Shown one piece after another: positions 1-4,843 of a stretch of DNA of 10,216 bases. The notes beneath the pieces are model-generated. The model searched no databases and had not been told where the DNA came from. It worked only from the letters and a program-made list of their open reading frames with translations. Source of the stretch: Desulfuromonadales bacterium (GTDB lineage Bacteria; Desulfobacterota; Desulfuromonadia; Desulfuromonadales; UBA2294). Location of the stretch: positions 1 through 10,216 of the forward strand of contig JACUTX010000075.1 in assembly GCA_014859615.1 (NCBI GenBank). Direction: 5' to 3'. The number at the start of each line of letters is the position of its first letter. Within the stretch, counting starts at the first letter, position 1. Position numbers and translations under genes: made by a program.

Positions 1-627
1 TGCGACCTTGAGCGGCAGACAAACAATGCGTGCGTCAATCTGTTTATTGGGGAATTTGATGATTCCGGCAATACGGAACAGTCCGGCTGCGGTTGTGCCG
101 TGATACCCCTGCCCGTAAAGAGCGATTTCGTCGCCGATCACAAGATTCAAATACGCCGCGAGTCCGCTGCCGACCAGAACAGATTGTTCATCGTCCCGGT
201 TGAAATACCGCCCCGCAGCAACCCGGTCGGCCAGCCCCGAGTAGTTCGCTTCGCGCTGCGGGTCGACCCCCATGATGATGACCCCCTTCGATTTTTCGGC
301 GGCGGCGGCCAGGGCGAACGTTTCGATGCGCGGCAGATATTCGGTCAGGCCGGGAATTGACTTGATCCGTTCGATAAATTGCTGGTCGCCGGGGAGGAGT
401 TTGTCAATCGATTTGTTTTCAGAAAAATCGGGGTGCTGCAATTGCAGATAGCCGGAATAGAACCGGGTGGCGTTATCGAGATTGAAGGCGTAGGACCCCT
501 CCTGCATCGAGCGGGTAAAAAGGGCGAGCAGCATGGCAATGGCCAGAGAGCTTGCTGTCAACAAGGTGCGCCGCTTCTGTCTCCAAATGTTGCGCCAGGC
601 GAGTTTGACCATAAAGGTCGAGGTCAT
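1..627 (-). CDS. ABC transporter permease, FtsX/MacB type (3'-truncated by window edge)
   Basis: The 209 visible codons are open without a stop and begin MTSTFMVKLAWRNIWRQKRR, the basic amphipathic start typical of FtsX-like/LolCE-like permeases. A membrane segment follows at about residues 22-42 (LLTASSLAIAMLLALF). After it comes a long extracytoplasmic stretch matching the MacB periplasmic core type, with a 'GVDPQRE' motif and a 'YGQGYHG' turn near the end. The remaining FtsX membrane segments must lie beyond base 1. The ATG at 627 overlaps the TGA of the upstream LolA-like gene (ATGA), and AAGGGG lies 8 bases before it, so translation is probably coupled; an in-frame ATG at 612 is an alternative. 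The family works with an ATP-binding subunit, often in lipoprotein or envelope-component export. Substrate unknown. I am confident of the family, not of the substrate. Confidence 0.85.
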   Translation of the reverse strand, partial: MTSTFMVKLAWRNIWRQKRRTLLTASSLAIAMLLALFTRSMQEGSYAFNLDNATRFYSGYLQLQHPDFSENKSIDKLLPGDQQFIERIKSIPGLTEYLPRIETFALAAAAEKSKGVIIMGVDPQREANYSGLADRVAAGRYFNRDDEQSVLVGSGLAAYLNLVIGDEIALYGQGYHGTTAAGLFRIAGIIKFPNKQIDARIVCLPLKVA

Positions 628-1388
628 TCACGCAACCCCTTCATATTGCTCAGGGAAAAGAAGCTGGCCGGAATATCGAACTCGAAGGCCGCCGTGTGGT
701 AGATCAGGACGGTCTTGTCTTCTGGTTTGTCGGCCGGGCGCATCTCCATCCGGGTCGGCAGCAGTCGTCCGCCAATCTCTTTTACATCGAGGGTGGTCAA
801 GGTGCTGATTCGCTCGTTAAACTCATCATAGTAGACGATCTGGCGCTGATGATACTGTTTTTTGCTGATGGTCAGAATCAGCTTCCCCCAGACGACCGGC
901 GCGTCCTCCTTCGGTATCGATTCGATCACCCAGCAATCGACCCCATCAAATTGCTCTTCGCGCAGCAGCTTGTGGGTGTAATCGACAACGATCGAAGATT
1001 GATTGATCAGATCATCGTTGGTGAAGTCGGACCCCATCCAGGATTGACCGAGCATCGATGGTGCGATTTTGATGACCCGTTCAATACTCGGCACCCAGTT
1101 CCACATCTCCTTGTTGCGCTTCAGTGAGCTGCTCCCCTTGTCGCGGGCCGGAGCCGTAACCAGCACCAGAGAGAAGTCGGCCCCTTTGCTCCACGCCTTC
1201 ATGCTCATGGTTCGCGTCCAGTCGGGGCGGATGATCTGCATGGTCATCTCGACATAGCTCGATTTGCCGCGCATCTGCTGATCGGACTGACGCACGATTT
1301 CGCTCGCCGTTTCGGCCCAGACGACAGGAACGGACAGAAGCAGAAAAATGAGTGCAGCCGTAACCGTGCGGTTCATGGTCTCTTTCAT
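624..1388 (-). CDS. LolA-like outer membrane lipoprotein-sorting protein
   Basis: The 254-residue protein starts with a signal peptide (hydrophobic AALIFLLLSVPVVWA, likely cleavage after VWA) and has no lipobox cysteine, so a soluble periplasmic protein is expected. The body resembles the LolA_like family (COG2834/PF17131): the 'SIERVIKIAPSMLGQSWMGS' segment, 'DYTHKLL', 'GVDCWVIESIPK' and the C-terminal 'FFSLSNMKGL' are characteristic. Such proteins form a half-barrel that holds acyl chains and are usually encoded beside FtsX-type permeases, as here, where the permease start overlaps this stop by 4 bp. It differs from housekeeping LolA and is probably dedicated to its partner transporter (inference). 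The start at 1388 has only a weak ribosome site; the ATG at 1376 is an alternative that keeps the signal peptide. It lies 37 bases after the dnaJ-like gene, with only a weak 5-bp stem and no T-tract between, so the three genes may share a transcript. Confidence 0.85.
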   Translation of the reverse strand: MKETMNRTVTAALIFLLLSVPVVWAETASEIVRQSDQQMRGKSSYVEMTMQIIRPDWTRTMSMKAWSKGADFSLVLVTAPARDKGSSSLKRNKEMWNWVPSIERVIKIAPSMLGQSWMGSDFTNDDLINQSSIVVDYTHKLLREEQFDGVDCWVIESIPKEDAPVVWGKLILTISKKQYHQRQIVYYDEFNERISTLTTLDVKEIGGRLLPTRMEMRPADKPEDKTVLIYHTAAFEFDIPASFFSLSNMKGLRE

Positions 1389-1425
1389 AAACAGTTCTGT
1401 CAGGTGAGTCGGGCGCAGACTCTTT

Positions 1426-2310
1426 TTACAGCCCTTCGTCCCTGAGCTGTTCCAGCAGTTTTTTTTGTGCTTCGGTCAGTTCGGCCGGGATTGTTGTCTC
1501 GACAATGGCGTAAAGATCCCCCTTCGGCTTCCCCTGCACACCGAACCCCTTCAGGCGAATCTTGCTCCCGGCGCGGGTCCCGGCCTTGATCTTGACCCGT
1601 TTGTGGTCATCCATCGTCGGAACGTCGATTGTTGTGCCGAGACAGAAGCCGCTGTAGGGGATCTTGACGGAGGTGAACAGATCATCCCCCTCGCGCCAGA
1701 AGTTCGGATCCGAGTCGACCTGAATATCGAGGAACAGGTCGCCGGCCGGGCCGCCATCGGGCGAGACCCCCCCTTTATTGGCGATCCGGAGCCGTTGTCC
1801 GGTTTCGGTTCCGGCCGGAATCCGCACATTCATCTCTTCATTCCCCCGTTCGGTGCGAAAACTGATGCGTCGTTCACCGCCGGTCACGGCGATCCGGAAC
1901 GGAATATGAACCTTCAGGTTATAGTCGGCACCGCCTCGTGGACGGGAAGGGCCGCCGAACGGTCTCTGGCCTCGTCGGCCACCGCCGAACAGCTGGCTGA
2001 GGATATCTTCATTCCCCCCGAGGCCGAACTCGCGGAAGATATCATTGACATTAGAGCCGCGAAAGATGTCTTCCTGACTGAAACGTTGATGGAATCCGCT
2101 GTCACCATAAGAGTCGTACTGCAGCTTTTTTTCCGGATTGGAGAGGACCGTATACGCTTCCGTCATCTCCTTGAATTTTTCTTCAGCACCCTTGTCGCCG
2201 GGGTTTTTGTCGGGGTGATATTTGACCGCCAGCTTGCGGTATGCCTTCTTGATCTCGTCGGCCGAGGCTTTTTTGTCGAGGCCGAGCGAGGAGTAATAAT
2301 CTTTAGCCAT
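1426..2310 (-). CDS. DnaJ/CbpA-type Hsp40 co-chaperone lacking the zinc finger
   Basis: A 294-residue co-chaperone. An N-terminal J domain (about residues 4-68) carries the HPD tripeptide at 32-34 that stimulates DnaK ATPase. A Gly/Phe-rich linker follows (about 70-130, with FGGGRRGQRPFGG). Two DnaJ C-terminal beta domains cover about 130-285 ('VRIPAGTETGQRLRIANKGG', then 'VKIKAGTRAGSKIRLKGFG'). No CxxCxGxG repeats are present, which places it with class II Hsp40s (CbpA, DnaJ2) and not canonical DnaJ. The start at 2310 was chosen because AGGAG sits five bases upstream and MAKDYYSSLGL is the normal J-domain start; an upstream in-frame TTG at 2334 would add eight residues and swallow that ribosome site. 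A good promoter lies just upstream and the gene diverges from hemG. The LolA-like gene follows closely, suggesting co-transcription. It presumably delivers unfolded clients to DnaK in the cytoplasm. Confidence 0.93.
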   Translation of the reverse strand: MAKDYYSSLGLDKKASADEIKKAYRKLAVKYHPDKNPGDKGAEEKFKEMTEAYTVLSNPEKKLQYDSYGDSGFHQRFSQEDIFRGSNVNDIFREFGLGGNEDILSQLFGGGRRGQRPFGGPSRPRGGADYNLKVHIPFRIAVTGGERRISFRTERGNEEMNVRIPAGTETGQRLRIANKGGVSPDGGPAGDLFLDIQVDSDPNFWREGDDLFTSVKIPYSGFCLGTTIDVPTMDDHKRVKIKAGTRAGSKIRLKGFGVQGKPKGDLYAIVETTIPAELTEAQKKLLEQLRDEGL

Positions 2311-2320
2311 GAATGCTCCT
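2305..2320 (-). promoter_or_regulatory. Ribosome binding site fixing the dnaJ-like start
   Basis: On the minus strand AGGAG is followed by CATTC and then ATG (start at 2310). This strong Shine-Dalgarno at ideal spacing decides for ATG 2310 over the upstream TTG at 2334. Confidence 0.8.
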
Positions 2321-2346
2321 GTATCGTAATTCAATATGAAGTCTAC

Positions 2347-2375
2347 AATATAGAAAGGTGAAGTGAGTACGTCAA
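2347..2375 (-). promoter_or_regulatory. Sigma-70-type promoter of the dnaJ-like operon
   Basis: Read on the minus strand, TTGACG (2375-2370) is followed by a 17-base spacer and TATATT (2352-2347). Both boxes match the consensus at 5 of 6 positions with optimal spacing. Transcription should begin near 2340, about 30 bases before the ATG at 2310. No heat-shock sigma-32 pattern or CIRCE element was recognised. The -35 box overlaps one arm of the inverted repeat at 2371-2401. Confidence 0.65.
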
Positions 2376-2401
2376 CCTAAAGAAAAAGATAAAAGGTTGT
2401 C
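2371..2401. repeat. Imperfect inverted repeat between divergent promoters
   Basis: GTCAACCT (2371-2378) and AGGTTGTC (2394-2401) pair at 7 of 8 positions around an A-rich 15-base centre. The left arm overlaps the -35 box of the dnaJ-like promoter and the right arm ends 11 bases before the hemG -35 box. The position suits an operator, but no known regulator motif is recognised and chance is possible. Confidence 0.35.
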
Positions 2402-2412
2402 AATTCGATTTC

Positions 2413-2441
2413 TTGACCGGTTTGTGCCGCTAGGCTAATAT
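2413..2441 (+). promoter_or_regulatory. Sigma-70-type promoter of hemG
   Basis: TTGACC (2413-2418), a 17-base spacer and TAATAT (2436-2441) make a near-consensus promoter. The predicted start of transcription is near 2448, giving a leader of about 64 bases to the ATG at 2512. The ATG at 2440 lies inside the -10 box and so cannot be the translation start of this transcript. Confidence 0.7.
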
Positions 2442-2511
2442 GCACCGGATCGCAGGGTGGGTCGGCGCATCCTGCAGAGCGGAGACGACGCCGAAAGAAA
2501 TGGAAAACAGC

Positions 2512-3933
2512 ATGACACGAATTGTAATTATCGGTGGTGGAATATCGGGTCTGGCAACGGCTTATGCGGTTGAACAGGTCGCCGCAGCCCGCGGATTGAA
2601 AGTCGAGACGATCGTTTTGGAAAAGAACGGCCGACTCGGTGGCAAGATTCAGAGTATCAGAGAAGAGGGGTACCTCTGTGAATGGGGGCCGAACGGTTTT
2701 CTTGATAATAAGCCGATGACTCTCGATCTGTGCGATCGCCTCGGCATTCGTGGCCAGCTCGCCCGCTCAAACGATAACGCCCGCAAACGTTTTATCTATT
2801 CGGCATCCGAACTGCATCGCCTGCCGGAAAATGGCTCCGGGTTCCTCCGCTCCAATCTGATGTCGTGGGGGGGGAAATTCCGGCTGGCCAAAGAGTTCTG
2901 GATTCCGAAGCGTGAGGACGACAGTGATGAGACTCTGGCCGAGTTCGGTCGACGTCGGCTCGGTCCCGAGGCGCTCGACAAGCTGATTGCGCCGATGGTC
3001 TCCGGTATTTTTGCCGGCGATCCGGTGACCATGAGCCTGAAGAGCTGCTTTCCGCGCATCTATGAATTGGAACAGACCTACGGTGGACTGTTGCGCGCTA
3101 TGCTTAAACTCGCCAAGCAGAAGAGAGCCGAGCGCAAATCCGGCAAACAGGTGGCGAGTGCCGCTGGCCCCGGCGGCGTCCTCACCTCGTTTGTCGGTGG
3201 TATCCAGGAGTTGACCGATGCCGCCCAGGCGGCGCTGACCGGAGAAGTTCGTCTCGATGCGGCGGTCTCTAAAGTAGCGAAAAAGAGTGACGGCTTTGAA
3301 ATGACCCTCGAAAATGGCGAAAAACTCGATGCCGAGATCGTGGTCGCGGCGGTTCCGGCCTACGCTCTGGCCGCTATGGTCGAGGAGATGAGCATCGTCA
3401 TGTCGGATGTGCTCAAAGCGATCCTCTATGCACCGATGAACGTCATCTGTTTCGGTTACGAGCAAGAAAAGATCGAACACGATCTGAACGGCTTCGGTTA
3501 TCTGATTCCCCGCCAGGAAGGGTGCAGTATCCTGGGGACTCTCTGGGATTCGAGTATTTTCCCGCAGCGCGCCCCACAAGGGCATGTGCTCCTCCGGTCG
3601 ATGATGGGGGGGGCGGCCAATCCGACGGCGATCAATCTCAGTGACCGCCACGTGCAGGATTATGTAGCCGCTGACCTGCGCGACATTATGGGGATCGACA
3701 AATCGCCCGATTTTGTCCGTATTTTTCGGCACCCAAACGCCATTCCGCAATATACCCGCGGCCACGGACAACGCCTCCTGGCGGTGGAAGAAGGGGCGCG
3801 CAAGATCCCCGGTCTGTTTGTCACCGGCAATGCCTTCTTCGGGATCGGTCTGAACGATTGTGTCAACGCTTCCAATTCAACGGCGGAACATGTGATCGGC
3901 TATCTGGAACGGCGTGAATTGGCAAAAAAGTAG
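2512..3933 (+). CDS. hemG: Protoporphyrinogen oxidase, HemY-type FAD enzyme
   Basis: The 473-residue protein catalyses a late heme step: six-electron oxidation of protoporphyrinogen IX, or of coproporphyrinogen III if the organism uses the coproporphyrin route, with FAD. The N-terminus has the dinucleotide-binding motif GGGISG (residues 8-13), with Glu37 and Gly-Gly 43-44 completing the usual FAD signature (VLEKNGRLGG) and the family segment 'EWGPNGFLDNKP'. 'LIAPMVSGIFAGDP' in the middle and 'TGNAFFGIGLNDCVNASNST' near the C-terminus are also typical. Length is normal and no transmembrane segment is seen. The start at 2512 is preferred because MTRIVIIGGGISGL matches the family start and GGAAAA lies four bases before it; ATG 2500 is possible, and ATG 2440 falls within the -10 box. 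The HemY type is classically oxygen-dependent, so an anaerobe would need another electron acceptor (inference). No other heme gene is visible. The symbol hemY is also used for this family. Confidence 0.93.
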   Translation: MTRIVIIGGGISGLATAYAVEQVAAARGLKVETIVLEKNGRLGGKIQSIREEGYLCEWGPNGFLDNKPMTLDLCDRLGIRGQLARSNDNARKRFIYSASELHRLPENGSGFLRSNLMSWGGKFRLAKEFWIPKREDDSDETLAEFGRRRLGPEALDKLIAPMVSGIFAGDPVTMSLKSCFPRIYELEQTYGGLLRAMLKLAKQKRAERKSGKQVASAAGPGGVLTSFVGGIQELTDAAQAALTGEVRLDAAVSKVAKKSDGFEMTLENGEKLDAEIVVAAVPAYALAAMVEEMSIVMSDVLKAILYAPMNVICFGYEQEKIEHDLNGFGYLIPRQEGCSILGTLWDSSIFPQRAPQGHVLLRSMMGGAANPTAINLSDRHVQDYVAADLRDIMGIDKSPDFVRIFRHPNAIPQYTRGHGQRLLAVEEGARKIPGLFVTGNAFFGIGLNDCVNASNSTAEHVIGYLERRELAKK

Positions 3934-4102
3934 AATCTGACTGGCGACTCCCTTTTTATGACAAGGTCAGTCGCTGTTGTATATGGTGGAAATCCCGGAT
4001 ATGACGGTTTCAACAACGATCTGTACGCCTCTTTTTCTCATCAGTTAAGTGTTTTTCATCGATAAATTAGATATTTACCCTTTCCTTTCTATATTCTCTC
4101 CC

Positions 4103-4119
4103 TTGGCCCGATTGTTGCT
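4103..4119 (+). promoter_or_regulatory. Sigma-54 (RpoN) promoter, -24/-12
   Basis: TTGGCCCGATTGTTGCT matches the consensus TTGGCACGNNNNTTGCT at every fixed position except one (C for A). GG at -24 (4105-4106) and GC at -12 (4117-4118) have exactly the required 10 bases between them. Transcription should begin near 4130. The next genes in this direction are the possible small ORF (4250) and the two small membrane-protein genes (4359, 4616). Such promoters need an AAA+ activator; one is encoded at 5886-7445, but a link is only inferred. Confidence 0.65.
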
Positions 4120-4180
4120 GATTCAAAACAACAGCAAAAAGATGGAAAAATCTTCATTTACGGTGATGTTCAATGCGGCG

Positions 4181-4238
4181 CGCTAATAAGCGGTTATAGT
4201 TAATCAACTTATGGACGATTCAGCCGGTTGGATTAGCG
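4181..4238 (+). repeat. Inverted repeat in the leader before the small ORF
   Basis: CGCTAAT (4181-4187) is exactly complementary to ATTAGCG (4232-4238), 44 bases apart, and the right arm ends just before the purine-rich ribosome site of ORF 4250. In RNA it could close a long-range stem holding smaller hairpins such as CTAATAA/TTATAG. Function unproven. Confidence 0.35.
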
Positions 4239-4249
4239 AGAGAGGTCGA

Positions 4250-4366
4250 ATGGAACAATTCATGATTATCATGACCATAAAAATGTTGATCGTCATCTTT
4301 ACGTCGATTCATCTCATCTTTATCACTCAATCCGGTAAAATTTACCAGGGAGACAGACATGGCTAA
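4250..4366 (+). CDS. Possible small hydrophobic peptide (38 aa), unrecognised
   Basis: A short frame beginning MEQFMIIMTIKMLIVIF is strongly hydrophobic over about residues 4-26 and ends SGKIYQGDRHG, so it could be a one-pass membrane microprotein or a leader peptide. Its TAA (4364-4366) lies eight bases inside the DUF3185-like gene that starts at 4359, an arrangement that allows translational coupling. GAGG stands four bases before the ATG, which is slightly close. An in-frame ATG at 4211 would extend it to 51 residues, but I see no ribosome site there. I do not recognise a family. AT-rich DNA easily yields such frames by chance, so confidence is low. Confidence 0.3.
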   Translation: MEQFMIIMTIKMLIVIFTSIHLIFITQSGKIYQGDRHG

Positions 4367-4565
4367 AGGAACTTCACAACTGTTGGCAATCATTTTGTTG
4401 GTAGCAGGGATCGCTCTTCTGATCTGGGGGAGCAATATGTATGGTGCATTCGGCAATACCTTCACCCGGGCTATCGACGGCTCCACCGACACGAAGACGA
4501 TTGTGATCCTGGTTGCCGGAGCGGTCTGCACCCTTCTCGGGCTGATCAAGCTGGGGAAAAGATAA
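4359..4565 (+). CDS. Small two-helix membrane protein, DUF3185-like
   Basis: The 68-residue protein has two membrane segments: residues about 7-25 (LLAIILLVAGIALLIWGSN) and about 46-64 (TIVILVAGAVCTLLGLI). A polar connector with 'FTRAIDGSTDTK' lies between them. This pattern (helix, 'S..F.G...DK' linker, helix, basic end) resembles DUF3185, a small inner-membrane family of unknown function. AGGGAGA six bases before the ATG at 4359 is a good ribosome site. It follows a sigma-54-type promoter and a possible hydrophobic micro-ORF. Another small membrane-protein gene begins 50 bases downstream with no terminator between, so the two are probably co-transcribed. Membrane location is well supported; function is unknown. 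A stress-related role is only a guess from similar small proteins. Confidence 0.75.
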   Translation: MAKGTSQLLAIILLVAGIALLIWGSNMYGAFGNTFTRAIDGSTDTKTIVILVAGAVCTLLGLIKLGKR

Positions 4566-4615
4566 GACCGGATCCGTATGCTCGACTGACACGAACCGAC
4601 AAGGGGAGAATATTT

Positions 4616-4765
4616 ATGCTTTGGACTCTATGCGTGATACTGATTGTGTTATGGCTTTTGGGAATCGTGACGTCGACGACTATGGGGGGATTAATCCATA
4701 TTCTTCTGGTTATTGCGATTATTGTGGTTCTGGTTCGAGTCATTCAGGGACGAAAAATCATGTAA
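4616..4765 (+). CDS. Lmo0937-family (DUF5670-like) small membrane protein
   Basis: A 49-residue protein beginning MLWTLCVILIVLWLLGIV and ending 'VVLVRVIQGRKIM'. Two hydrophobic helices (about 2-18 and 25-42) flank the short turn TSTTMGG, and the basic RVIQGRK end should lie in the cytoplasm. The pattern LWLLG...S.TMGG.IHILLVIAIIV is the hallmark of the Lmo0937/DUF5670 family, found as tiny genes in many bacteria with no settled function. GGGGAG seven bases before the ATG gives a strong ribosome site. The gene is easily missed because of its length. It is probably co-transcribed with the DUF3185-like gene and ends 35 bases before a perfect terminator hairpin. Confidence 0.85.
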   Translation: MLWTLCVILIVLWLLGIVTSTTMGGLIHILLVIAIIVVLVRVIQGRKIM

Positions 4766-4800
4766 CGAATCAAATTATCGTGCAATAGCTGTTGTTTAAA

Positions 4801-4830
4801 CAAAAGGGCGTACCGCAGTACGCCCTTTTG
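4801..4830. terminator. Bidirectional rho-independent terminator
   Basis: CAAAAGGGCGTAC (4801-4813) and GTACGCCCTTTTG (4818-4830) form a perfect 13-bp stem with a CGCA loop. T-rich ends occur in both directions (CTTTTGTATT on the plus strand; CTTTTGTTTAAA on the minus strand). It sits between the convergent small membrane-protein gene and the DUF1207 gene and should stop both transcripts. A 12-bp perfect palindrome TTGTTTAAACAA (4792-4803) abuts its left side. Confidence 0.9.
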
Positions 4831-4843
4831 TATTGGTGCCTGT

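Larger units (their letters stand above)
3934..4249. other. Gene-poor, AT-richer regulatory region
   Basis: No confident gene lies in these 316 bases. Just after hemG are overlapping weak stems (GCGACT 3944-3949 with AGTCGC 3969-3974; GACTG 3939-3943 with CAGTC 3968-3972) without a following T-tract, so a canonical terminator is not supported. Further on are a loosely concentric dyad around 3996, a near-consensus sigma-54 promoter at 4103-4119, a small stem TTGCTG/CAGCAA (4115-4120, 4132-4137), and a leader with a 7-bp inverted repeat (4181-4238). A possible sigma-70 -10 box TATAGT (4195-4200) has no matching -35 box. Confidence 0.6.

Noticed and set aside
345..702. Short frames on both strands within the left 700 bases
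   Set aside because: The frame from 627 down to 1 encodes a coherent FtsX-type permease, so the others are out-of-frame shadows.
1389..1425. GAGTC/GACTC stem between the dnaJ-like and LolA-like genes as a terminator
   Set aside because: It has only 5 bp and no T-tract, so read-through is expected.
1465..2361. Plus-strand open frame of about 298 codons opposite the dnaJ-like gene
   Set aside because: It is antisense to a clear Hsp40 gene, has no recognisable domain or ribosome site, and reflects the codon bias of the real gene.
2447..2472. Hairpin in the hemG leader (GGATCGC with GCGCATCC, one bulge) as a riboswitch
   Set aside because: The stem is short and bulged, and no known riboswitch core or terminator/antiterminator pair is present.
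2767..3771. Minus-strand open frame of about 334 codons opposite hemG
   Set aside because: Antisense shadow of a well-supported oxidase; the His/Arg-rich translation matches no family.
3939..3974. Hairpin after hemG as a rho-independent terminator
   Set aside because: The stems are 5-6 bp, mutually exclusive, with a long loop and no T-tract after them.
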